The notes under the pieces were generated by a model, which was not told where the DNA came from, searched no databases, and saw only the letters and a program-made list of their open reading frames with translations. DNA of 18,928 nt from JABWAM01 sp964653025 (GTDB lineage Bacteria > Verrucomicrobiota > Verrucomicrobiia > JABWAM01): positions 1 to 18,928 of the forward strand of contig CAZZBZ010000066.1 in NCBI GenBank assembly GCA_964653025.1, in the 5' to 3' direction. The translations under genes were made by a program, and so were the position numbers. This document shows, one piece after another, positions 7,738 to 13,899 of this stretch (positions within the stretch are counted from its first letter, which is position 1; every line of letters starts with the position of its first letter).

Positions 7738-8109
7738 CGCCCCCATCCTGTTCCCGGCGGGGGCTCGTTCCAAGGGGGGATTTCGACCACAAGGGCGAGA
7801 AGGGGGCGCTTCAGCGGACGCGGGGGCTCAGCCGCGCAGCAGGGAGGGACTCAGAACCGATGAGCCTCTGCAGCCGTCAGATCAAGGAACACGAAGCTGG
7901 ATATGCGTCCCGTCTTGAAACGGGCTCACGAGGCACCGGGGATGGTCCTTCGTCCAGTGAGTCCGTGATCCACCACGGCAACCTTGCGTTGGTATTCGGG
8001 CCTGATAGGGTCGCGCAGTTGCACCCATGAACTTCGCCGTCCACGGCCTCTAAGGCCACATCGGCCACGGCGGCAGGGGCAACAGATGCTACAACGACCC
8101 GCACGTCTC
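7738..8109. other. 372-bp stretch without a recognisable gene, left edge of the RM debris
   Basis: I recognise no complete gene here. Frames on both strands are open for 60-100 codons, but composition is arginine/serine-rich and unlike the neighbours. Short hairpins are visible (CCCGT/ACGGG around 7910, GGCCT/AGGCC around 8047). It separates the methyltransferase operon from the restriction-modification remnants and may be eroded accessory DNA. No promoter is convincing. Confidence 0.5.
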
Positions 8110-8382
8110 ATGCCTGAGCTGACCCCAGAACAACTCGCCCGCCAGCAGATTGACGTGCAACTCGTTGCGTGCGGCTGGGTCGTTCAGACCATTGAGGCGA
8201 TTCCGATTCCATTGCCCCCGTTGGCGGAGCAGGAGCGGATCGTGGCGGAAGTGGAGCGGCGCTTGAGCGTGGTCGAGGAGTTGTCCGCACTGGTCGAAAC
8301 AACCTTGAAGCGGGCCAACCGTCTCCGTCAGGCGGTCCTCCAGCAGGCGTTTACAGGGAGGCTGGTGCCGTCACTCGCATGA
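8110..8382 (+). pseudogene. Chimeric remnant: HsdR N-terminus joined to HsdS C-terminus
   Basis: A 90-aa open frame built from two type I restriction-modification subunits. Residues 1-26 (MPELTPEQLARQQIDVQLVA, then CGWVVQ) match the extreme N-terminus of HsdR-type restriction subunits. Residues from about 29 to 90 (IPIPLPPLAEQERIVAEVER, then RLSVVEEL through LKRANRLRQAVLQQAFTGRL) match the C-terminal conserved coiled coil of HsdS specificity subunits. The join falls near residues 27-29 and remains in frame. Full HsdR is about 800-1000 aa and HsdS about 400 aa, so an internal deletion removed most of both. The stop (8380-8382) overlaps the RES toxin start (ATGA), so ribosomes finishing this peptide could reinitiate on the toxin. 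It may be only a scar, or a coupling leader peptide. Confidence 0.75.
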
Positions 8383-8972
8383 CGATTACCCCTCACCCGC
8401 TGCGATCCAAGCTGGAGGAGCGACTTCAGGCTCTTGGCGACCGGATGGATCGACCCCATGCGTCAGAAGTGTTCCGATTCATCAATCCGAGATTCTCGAA
8501 GGCCGCGGACATTGTGAGCGGAGTCGGGGCGTTGCACGCGGAGGGCCGCTGGAATCTTCAAGGAGCCGCGAGATTGAGCTACACGTCACTGGCCCCGGAA
8601 ACGGCCATGGATGAAGCGCTGGCTCACGTTCGCTACTTTCGTTTACCCATGAGCCGCGCCCTGCCGAAAGTTCTGGTGGCCTTGAAGCTTCAGGCGGGGC
8701 GGGTGCTCGACCTGCGGATGGGCGCCGTGCGGAGAAGTTTGAAGCTCTCGAAGAGCACGATCCAACACGGTGACTGGCGGAACGAAAACCAGACCGGCAC
8801 GGAGGCCATCACCCAGGCCTGGGGGTTCGCTTTCGCCCGAGCGGGATTCGAGGCGGTGATCGTGCCCAGCGCCGCAGCCCCGGGAGGAACCAATGTGCTG
8901 ATCTACCCGGAGAACCTCCTGCCGCGCAGTCGCTTTGAGGTTAAGACGGAGGTCGATTGGCCCAGAAGATAA
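8379..8972 (+). CDS. RES-domain toxin (NAD+-consuming)
   Basis: A 197-aa RES-family protein. Characterised members such as MbcT and Pseudomonas putida Res deplete NAD+ in the cytoplasm and are neutralised by an Xre/DUF2384 antitoxin. The family core is visible: FRFINPRFS, EGRWN (Arg57), Tyr68, the ETAMDEALAHVRYF segment (Glu74, Glu79), and the late serine in IVPSAAAPGGTNVLIYP (Ser164). Arg, Glu and Ser give the family its name, so the active site looks intact. The start ATG overlaps the stop of the HsdR'-'HsdS remnant by 4 bp, with no separate Shine-Dalgarno. The stop TAA (8970-8972) runs into a 22-bp palindrome. The antitoxin follows, whereas in most known pairs it precedes the toxin. Confidence 0.85.
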   Translation: MTITPHPLRSKLEERLQALGDRMDRPHASEVFRFINPRFSKAADIVSGVGALHAEGRWNLQGAARLSYTSLAPETAMDEALAHVRYFRLPMSRALPKVLVALKLQAGRVLDLRMGAVRRSLKLSKSTIQHGDWRNENQTGTEAITQAWGFAFARAGFEAVIVPSAAAPGGTNVLIYPENLLPRSRFEVKTEVDWPRR

Positions 8973-8992
8973 TCCTGCAAATTTGCAGGATT
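8971..8992. promoter_or_regulatory. Perfect 22-bp palindrome between RES toxin and Xre antitoxin
   Basis: The half-site AATCCTGCAAA (8971-8981) is followed directly by its exact complement (8982-8992). It overlaps the toxin stop codon and lies 41 bp before the antitoxin ATG. A gapless palindrome of this size fits an operator for a dimeric HTH repressor, plausibly the neighbouring Xre antitoxin acting on its own promoter. A hairpin or terminator role is possible, but there is no T-tract and the centre is AT-rich. Confidence 0.6.
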
Positions 8993-9032
8993 CGTCTTGC
9001 ATTTATCCCGGTCGAGCGTAGAGTTCATCCGC

Positions 9033-9407
9033 ATGACCACCGCGACCAAAACCAGAGCCGTAACGTGGCAGCGCGCAAGACAGAGCGGCACCGCGCTGTA
9101 TTCGTGGCGCCGTTCGATGGGGATCAACCGCGTGACTTTTGCGAAGCTTGCGAATTTTTCCGAGCGTACGTTGGCCACCTATGAGAGGGGCCCGAGATTC
9201 CCAACCCCCATCCAATCGCAGGTGAATGAAGCCGTGCGGCTGCTCCATGCACTGCTGGAGATCATTCCCGCCGTTGAGCTTGGGCAATGGCTGCACACCC
9301 CCAACCCGGGTTTCAGGGGGCGCAAGCCCTGGACACTGATCGAGAGGGGCGAGCGGGACATCATCTGGCAGATGATTCACCAGACGCGCGCGGGAACCTT
9401 CGCCTGA
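9033..9407 (+). CDS. Xre/MbcA/ParS-type antitoxin (DUF2384)
   Basis: A 124-aa protein with two parts. An Xre-like helix-turn-helix spans about 32-52 (VTFAKLANFSERTLATYERG). The C-terminal MbcA/ParS toxin-binding domain spans about 68-120 (LGQWLHTPNPGFRGRKPW, then TLIERGERDIIWQMIHQTRAG). The N-terminal 30 residues are basic and variable. In this family the C-terminal domain binds and blocks the RES toxin and the HTH represses the operon. The ATG at 9033 is chosen because a TTG at 8997 would add a non-family extension beside the palindrome. It lies 60 bp after the toxin, leaving room for its own promoter in the palindrome region. It is probably the cognate partner of the RES gene. Confidence 0.82.
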   Translation: MTTATKTRAVTWQRARQSGTALYSWRRSMGINRVTFAKLANFSERTLATYERGPRFPTPIQSQVNEAVRLLHALLEIIPAVELGQWLHTPNPGFRGRKPWTLIERGERDIIWQMIHQTRAGTFA

Positions 9408-9473
9408 TTTGCCCATGCGGCTCCAATCTCTTCAGTACTCGTCAGCAGGAGACTCGAGGCAATCTTTGACTTC

Positions 9474-9941
9474 ATGGATGGCGAGTTCGAGTTGGCTGAC
9501 GATTTCGAGTATCTACTTGATGAAACAGTCGACGTGCGCGGTCTGAACGCTAATGACCTCGCGAAGACGGAAGATGGTCGCACGCGCATCCAGTGTCGGT
9601 TTGAGCATGAGACGATCTGGCTGACGCAGGCGCTGATTGCGGAGCTTTTTCAGGTGGCCGTGCCCACCGTCAACGAGCACCTCAAAGACATCTTCGGGGA
9701 GGGAGAGTTGGAGGCAGAAGCAACCATTCGGAAATTCCGAATAGTTCGATGGGAGGGCCGCCGGGAGGTTGCCCGGGAGATCGAACACTACCGGCTGGAG
9801 GCCATCCTGGCGGTTGGCTACCGCGTGCGCAGCCACCGGGGCACCCAGTTCCTGGATTCTCAGCCTCGCCCGGTAGATGCGGATTTTGAAAAGGCGGTGA
9901 AGGAACTGAAATACTACCCGCACCCAGCCGAAAGAAAATGA
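9474..9941 (+). pseudogene. Truncated RhuM-family protein with foreign ends
   Basis: A 155-aa frame. Residues of about 33-126 match the conserved N-terminal half of the RhuM/KilA-N-associated 'virulence RhuM' family: TEDGRTRIQCRFEHETIWLT, AELFQVAVPTVNEHLKDIF, then EGRREVAREIEHYRLEAILA, VGYRVRSHRGTQF. In intact relatives GTQF continues into a RRWAT-like segment and another 150 or more residues. Here it switches abruptly to LDSQPRPVDADFEKAVKELK and ends at AERK. The N-terminal 30 residues (MDGEFELADDFEYLLDETVD) are also unlike the family, and frame is open upstream of the ATG. rhuM genes often sit inside type I RM operons, which fits the neighbours. It is read as a recombinant remnant; function is unlikely. 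The stop is 4 bp before the hsdM stub. Confidence 0.7.
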
Positions 9942-9945
9942 AGTC

Positions 9946-10128
9946 ATGAGCCATCCCCAACAACTCGTTCAGAAACTTTGGAACTACTGTTCGATCCTCC
10001 GCGATGACGGGCTGTCGTATGGGGACTACGTCGAGCAGTTGACGTTCCTGCTGTTCCTGAAGATGGCGGATGAACAGGCCAAGCCGCCGTTCAACAAGCC
10101 TTCGCCCATCGCGGAGGATCTGAAGTAG
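9946..10128 (+). pseudogene. hsdM N-terminal stub (type I RM methyltransferase)
   Basis: A 60-aa frame beginning MSHPQQLVQKLWNYCSILRD and continuing DGLSYGDYVEQLTFLLFLKMADEQ. This is the canonical N-terminus of HsdM, the adenine-methylating subunit of type I restriction systems, normally about 480-520 aa. It stops at TAG after SPIAEDLK. The SAM-binding and NPPF catalytic motifs are absent, and no methylase sequence follows. It is therefore a non-functional remnant. Order here (HsdR', 'HsdS, RES, Xre, RhuM', HsdM') is scrambled compared with a normal hsdMSR operon. Confidence 0.82.
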
Positions 10129-10181
10129 GCATCCAACCGGGGACGGGGTGAAACAGGGGGAGCCGTGTTGTGACTTTCCCC

Positions 10182-10212
10182 AGAGGGGAGAGGAAGATCG
10201 GTTTTCCCCTCT
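10182..10212. repeat. 8-bp inverted repeat downstream of the tRNA fragment
   Basis: AGAGGGGA (10182-10189) and TCCCCTCT (10205-10212) are perfect complements with a 15-nt loop. It lies on the 3' side of the tRNA-Glu fragment, where a tRNA terminator would be expected, but no T-run follows. It may be a leftover of the original tRNA downstream region. Confidence 0.4.
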
Positions 10213-10224
10213 GAAAACTGAAAA

Positions 10225-10271
10225 TGGCGACCCCCAACGGGATTCGAACCCGTGCATTCACCGTGAAAGGG
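10225..10271 (-). other. tRNA-Glu 3' fragment, probable integration (att) scar
   Basis: The reverse complement reads from the anticodon loop (CTTTCAC, anticodon TTC) through the T-arm ACGGG-TTCGAAT-CCCGT and the acceptor 3' strand to GCCA. The 5' half of a tRNA (acceptor 5' strand, D-arm) is absent: the sequence diverges just before the anticodon loop. Eight bases rather than seven separate the T-stem from the discriminator, so the copy also looks decayed. A 3'-half tRNA starting at the anticodon loop is the usual product when a tyrosine-recombinase element integrates into a tRNA gene. By that polarity the inserted DNA would lie to the right, from 10272 onward. No intact tRNA-Glu is in the window. 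Confidence 0.75.
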
Positions 10272-10320
10272 CACTTTCGGTATTGATAAAAGCATGATTT
10301 AGCGTTACGTTACGGTATAT
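10272..10320 (+). promoter_or_regulatory. AT-rich leader of the nucleotidyltransferase operon
   Basis: A markedly AT-rich segment directly before the ATG. It contains TTGATA (10283-10288) as a possible -35, a tandem CGTTACGTTACG (10303-10314), and TATAT touching the start codon. No consensus -10 is well spaced. The short tandem repeat could be an operator for the operon's basic second protein. Weak evidence. Confidence 0.3.
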
Positions 10321-10878
10321 ATGAAACATGGTTTAACGCGCGAAATGGTTGAAAAGGCGTTACGGCGACTGGGTGAGCTTGCAGCTGCGGATGAAATTCA
10401 ACTGGAGATCGCGCTTTATGGAGGAACGGCCATGATGCTCGCGTATGATCGCCGGGTCATTACGAGGGATGTGGACGCCGTGGTGATTCCTTCGGATGTG
10501 GCGGCGCGTTATATCCGCCAGGTTGCTCAAGAACTCTCGCTTCATGAGAAATGGCTCAACGATGACGTTCGCGTCTATTTGGGTGCGCGCGGCCAGACCC
10601 GCCCTTTGCAACAGTTCTCCGATCACCCAGGCTTGCGCATCCAAGTGGCCACCGCAGGGTATTTGCTGGCGATGAAGGCATTGGCTTGTCGAGATGCCCT
10701 ACCTGGATATGAGGGGGATCTGGGCGATCTCGAATGGCTGATCAGAAAAATGAATGTTCAAAGCGTGGAAGAAATCCAGGAACACATCGACAAGTATTAT
10801 GATGATGATCCCGTCGCATTGGATAAGGTGAAAGTCCTACAGCAGATCATCGCAAAGGTTCGCCAGGGAGAAAAATGA
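10321..10878 (+). CDS. Nucleotidyltransferase, DUF6036/AbiEii-like, putative toxin
   Basis: A 185-aa protein with a minimal nucleotidyltransferase fold signature: YGGTAMMLAYDRR (33-45), then TRDVDAV (48-54), giving the GG...DxD pattern with Asp50 and Asp52 as metal ligands. A helical region follows (LLAMKALACRDALPGYEGDL, DLEWLIRKM), as in DUF6036 and AbiEii/MenT-like proteins. Characterised relatives modify tRNA 3' ends or other targets and act as toxins in type II/IV-like systems. Target and activity here are not known. The ATG at 10321 follows an AT-rich leader just inside the tRNA-Glu fragment. The stop overlaps the start of the next gene by ATGA, so the pair is translationally coupled. 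Base composition is lower in GC than the flanking core genes, which suggests transfer. Confidence 0.75.
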   Translation: MKHGLTREMVEKALRRLGELAAADEIQLEIALYGGTAMMLAYDRRVITRDVDAVVIPSDVAARYIRQVAQELSLHEKWLNDDVRVYLGARGQTRPLQQFSDHPGLRIQVATAGYLLAMKALACRDALPGYEGDLGDLEWLIRKMNVQSVEEIQEHIDKYYDDDPVALDKVKVLQQIIAKVRQGEK

Positions 10879-11447
10879 GCGCGACGACACCGCGTGTTTC
10901 GAGGCCGAAAACCGCCGCTGAAGTGGTGGTCGAAGTGGAGAATCTGGAACAGTTCGGACGCGCTCTTCGTGACTGGCAGCATGAGTTAAAGCTGATCTCC
11001 AGTCGGCGGCAACTGAGCGAGAGATTTGGAGATTCGCCACGGAGGCTTCAGGCTTTCTTTAAAGACGGCGACATTGCGGACGCCTATCTGGCAGGGTACG
11101 TCTGTTTTTTGGCCGATAAGTCCGGGCTCCAGCGGCCAGAGTGGGCGCGTTCGGGTTCGCGTGTCGCGGAAAGGCCGTGGTTTTCCAACGCGGACCGGAA
11201 GCGGCTCCTGGTCACAACCCCCGGTTCACTGCGCGAGCATCAAATTTTTGCCGAACCCGAGAATGTGGTGACCCTTCGGGTCGGTCGCCCGCGCAAAACG
11301 GACCAGGAACGGCGTCGTGTCACTGCAGCGCGACAGCGCAGGTATCGCCAGCGGGTGCGTGAGAAATTGAGAGAACTCGACGAACTGCGTATCGCGTTGG
11401 CGGAGGGACGCCCCATCACGAACCGTCCCCCGAAACGTTTTCCCTGA
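10875..11447 (+). CDS. Partner of the nucleotidyltransferase; putative antitoxin with AT-hook-like tail
   Basis: A 190-aa protein with no complete textbook domain that I recognise. Three parts can be seen. Residues 25-65 form a helical segment (LRDWQHELKLISSRRQLSER) that could be a degenerate helix-turn-helix. Residues 66-135 (IADAYLAGYVCFLADKSGLQ, RPEW, ERPWFSNADRKRLLVTTPGS, EHQIFAEPENV) resemble, from memory, a module in HTH proteins encoded beside DUF6036 nucleotidyltransferases: an alanine-rich helix ending P-x-W, then PWF, then a P..R..IF element. Residues 137-163 are strongly basic: an AT-hook-like GRPRK followed by ARQRRYRQRVREK, leading into a short amphipathic helix. The start overlaps the upstream stop (ATGA). 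The role as neutraliser and DNA-binding autoregulator is inferred from gene pairing and charge, not shown. Confidence 0.6.
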   Translation: MSATTPRVSRPKTAAEVVVEVENLEQFGRALRDWQHELKLISSRRQLSERFGDSPRRLQAFFKDGDIADAYLAGYVCFLADKSGLQRPEWARSGSRVAERPWFSNADRKRLLVTTPGSLREHQIFAEPENVVTLRVGRPRKTDQERRRVTAARQRRYRQRVREKLRELDELRIALAEGRPITNRPPKRFP

Positions 11448-11464
11448 AACTCGCCTCGTTTCGG
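11430..11464 (+). terminator. Inverted repeat around the stop of the nucleotidyltransferase operon
   Basis: CCGAAACG (11430-11437) and CGTTTCGG (11457-11464) are perfect 8-bp complements, with a 19-nt loop containing the TGA stop (11445-11447). There is no T-tract. It may end or stabilise the transcript. Confidence 0.3.
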
Positions 11465-11558
11465 AAGCGTGCGCAACGAGCATCCTCCGATTTTGAGAAG
11501 CGCACCGCCCCGCCACCGTCAGCCACGTTACCACCCAGAAATGGTGCGCCGTGTGGGA

Positions 11559-12626
11559 TCAGTCCTGCCGTAGCGCCGGGTAATCGGTGTATCCCTTGGG
11601 GCCGGAAGCGTAGAAAGTGTCAGGGTCGGGCTCGTTGAGCGGCGCTCCCTGCGCGAAACGACGGGGGAGATCGGGGTTGGCGATGAAGGACTTTCCGAAT
11701 GCCACCGCATCCGCTTCGCCAGCCGTCAGAAGGGCCTCCGCGCTTTCGCAGGTATGGCTCTCGTTGGCCACGTAGGTACCCGCGAAAAGCCGCTTGATCT
11801 CGGGTCCGAGTCGCTTCGGCCCGACCGATTCTCGCACGCAGAGAAATGCGAGGCGACGCCGTCCGAGTTCCCGTGCGACATACCCAAATGTGGCAGCCGG
11901 GTTCGAGTCTCCCGCATCGTGGGCATCGCCGCGGGGCGCGAGGTGCATGCCGACTCGATTCGCTCCCCACAAGCCCACCACCGCGTCGGTAACCTCCAGC
12001 ATCAGCCTCGCACGATTCTCCACCGACCCACCATACTCGTCGGTGCGCCGGTTCGTGCGGTCCTGCAGGAACTGGTCCAGGAGGTAACCGTTCGCGCCGT
12101 GGATTTCCACGCCGTCGAACCCGGCGGCCCGCGCGTTCTCGGCCCCCTTTCGGTACGCCTCCACGATCCCGGGGATCTCACTCTTGTCCAGGGCGCGCGG
12201 CGTCACGAACGGCTTTTCCGGGCGAAGCAGGCTCACGTGCCCGGAGGCGGCCACGGCGCTCGGGGCAACGGGAAGCGCGCCGTCCAGATAGAACGGATCG
12301 GAGATTCGGCCGACATGCCAGAGCTGCATGAAGATCCGACCGCCGGCAGCATGGACCCCCTCGGTGACCAGCCTCCAGCCCTGGACCTGCTCCGCCGACC
12401 AGATGCCGGGGGTGTCGGGGTACCCCACCCCCATCGGCGAGACCGCGGTGGCCTCGCTCAAAATCAGGCCCGCCGAGGCCCGCTGCACGTAGTGGTCCCG
12501 CATCAGCGCATTGGGCACGCGACCTGCGCTGGCGCGGCAGCGCGTGAGCGGTGCCATGAAGACTCGGTTCGGCAGTCGCAGATCGCCGAGGACGATCGGT
12601 TGGAGAAGTCGCAAGGAGGGGGTCAT
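11559..12626 (-). CDS. NADH:flavin oxidoreductase, Old Yellow Enzyme family
   Basis: A 355-aa FMN-dependent TIM-barrel ene-reductase, close to the usual 350-370 aa. Such enzymes reduce activated C=C bonds or nitro compounds with NAD(P)H. Visible motifs are the N-terminal LPNRVFMAPLTRCRA (18-32), SEATAVSPMGVGYPDTPGIW, and the substrate-binding and proton-donor set HGANGY with His176, Asn179 and Tyr181. DEYGGSVENRARL (196-208) and the phosphate-binding end GKSFIANPDLP (311-321) complete the barrel. The ATG at 12626 begins MTPSLRLLQPI, the normal family start; the 33 extra upstream codons are not conserved-looking. TATAAC at 12636-12641 (minus strand) would allow a very short leader, and no Shine-Dalgarno is present. 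It is resident-like and convergent with the nucleotidyltransferase operon. Confidence 0.93.
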   Translation of the reverse strand: MTPSLRLLQPIVLGDLRLPNRVFMAPLTRCRASAGRVPNALMRDHYVQRASAGLILSEATAVSPMGVGYPDTPGIWSAEQVQGWRLVTEGVHAAGGRIFMQLWHVGRISDPFYLDGALPVAPSAVAASGHVSLLRPEKPFVTPRALDKSEIPGIVEAYRKGAENARAAGFDGVEIHGANGYLLDQFLQDRTNRRTDEYGGSVENRARLMLEVTDAVVGLWGANRVGMHLAPRGDAHDAGDSNPAATFGYVARELGRRRLAFLCVRESVGPKRLGPEIKRLFAGTYVANESHTCESAEALLTAGEADAVAFGKSFIANPDLPRRFAQGAPLNEPDPDTFYASGPKGYTDYPALRQD

Positions 12627-12804
12627 GTGAGTTTGGTTATAATGAAATCTATAGCTCAACGAGATCACCGTCCCGTCGAGGACGGCATCTCCTCCGGCGG
12701 GTTCCACCAGCAGGAATGCAGTCAAGCCGTCGCCCGGACTGTGGGAAGCCTCGGTGACGCTGTCAACGCGTACGATGCCCTGAGGTCCGCGCCGCCTGGA
12801 CGGT

Positions 12805-13701
12805 TCAGCGCAGCAGGCTTCGGACGTGCTCCTTCAGACCGGTGGAGAGGGGGGTCGACGGGACCTTCAGGCCCGAAGCGCGGAGCCGGGTAAGGTCGTA
12901 GGTCCGGTGGCAGAGAAAGGGCGCGCGGTCGGGCTGCTCGGCGAGGCAGGAGGCGACGGAAACTTTCTCAACCTTAAGTTTCAGGCCAAGTTCCGTAGCG
13001 ATGAGGCGGTAGTACTCGTGCGACTCAACGATGTCCGGCCCTGCGGCATTGAAGATGCGACGGGTGGCGGCGGAGTTGCCCGGGCAACTCAACACGAGGT
13101 CGGCGAGGTCGCGGACGAAAATCGGCTGTTGGAGGAAGCTCCCGCCGTCCGCAAGGCGGAGCGCCTCGCCTTTGCGGAGGCGCGCGAGGAGGTCGGGGTC
13201 CCGCCCGTGAAAGGGGAGGCAGCCGAGAAGGGAGCCGGGGCCGTAGATGTGGCAGGGTCGAAAGACCGTCCACGGGGGGGATTTTGTCCCCGACGCCTCG
13301 AGGATGCGCTCGCTGGCCCGCTTCCGTGCGCCGTAGTCGCTTCCCTCGCAGAAGAACCCCTCCTCGGATTGGGGAACCCCTCGTCGCGCCGGGTCATAGA
13401 CGAAGTCGGTGGAGATGAAGGCGAGGTGGCCGGCGCGACCGCTGAAGCAGGCAAGATCCTGCTCCGCATCGGCGGGGTCGAAGCCGATGCAGTCCGCGAC
13501 AAGGTCCCAGGTTCCGCCTGTGGCGGTGATGGCTGCGGCGAAGGCGGGGCGGTCGTTGCGGTCGGCAACGATCGCGGAGAGGCCCTCCTCCACGGGGCGG
13601 CGGCCGCGGGTGACCACGGTGACGGCATGGCCGTCATCGCGCGCGCGCCGGGCGAGGGTGCCGCTCACGAAACCGCTACCGCCGAGGACGAGGACCTTCA
13701 T
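12805..13701 (-). CDS. NAD-dependent epimerase/dehydratase family protein (SDR)
   Basis: A 298-aa extended short-chain dehydrogenase. The Rossmann nucleotide-binding motif is MKVLVLGGSGFVSG (1-14). The ISTDFVYD strand is at 96-103, and the catalytic pair Tyr123-xxx-Lys127 is in DYGARKRASERIL. RPCHIYGPGS matches the substrate-region motif of sugar-nucleotide epimerases and isoflavone-reductase-like proteins. The exact substrate is not recognisable. The ATG at 13701 puts the dinucleotide-binding strand at the N-terminus; the upstream extension is not protein-like. The leader TCTTTACCCG abuts the ATG and nearly equals that of the SGNH hydrolase gene. It stands alone between intergenic gaps of about 180 and 200 bp. 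Confidence 0.87.
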   Translation of the reverse strand: MKVLVLGGSGFVSGTLARRARDDGHAVTVVTRGRRPVEEGLSAIVADRNDRPAFAAAITATGGTWDLVADCIGFDPADAEQDLACFSGRAGHLAFISTDFVYDPARRGVPQSEEGFFCEGSDYGARKRASERILEASGTKSPPWTVFRPCHIYGPGSLLGCLPFHGRDPDLLARLRKGEALRLADGGSFLQQPIFVRDLADLVLSCPGNSAATRRIFNAAGPDIVESHEYYRLIATELGLKLKVEKVSVASCLAEQPDRAPFLCHRTYDLTRLRASGLKVPSTPLSTGLKEHVRSLLR

Positions 13702-13899
13702 CGGGTAAAGAATGGCGAGATGCGTTCCACCGCTCAAGACCGGTGATGGCAGGCGAGAGAGCCCTTCCCGGGGATTTGTACGCACGTAGGCTCTCTGGAG
13801 TCGATACGACGCGATCAGGGGGAGGGATCGATCAGGCGGCGTCACGGAGACGTGAGACGCACCTCAAATGATGACAGCCCTAAAGGAAGGGGTCTGGAA

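Noticed and set aside
7877..8104. Minus-strand 75-codon frame in the gap before the RM remnants
   Set aside because: Looked for as a small protein or transposase tail; no family resemblance, no start context, so left as unassigned intergenic DNA.
8971..8992. The palindrome as a simple Rho-independent terminator of the RES gene
   Set aside because: The stem is gapless with an AT-rich centre and no following T-run; an operator fits better, though a hairpin role is not excluded.
11754..12893. Plus-strand frame opposite the Old Yellow Enzyme gene
   Set aside because: The minus strand carries the full OYE motif set; the opposite frame has none.
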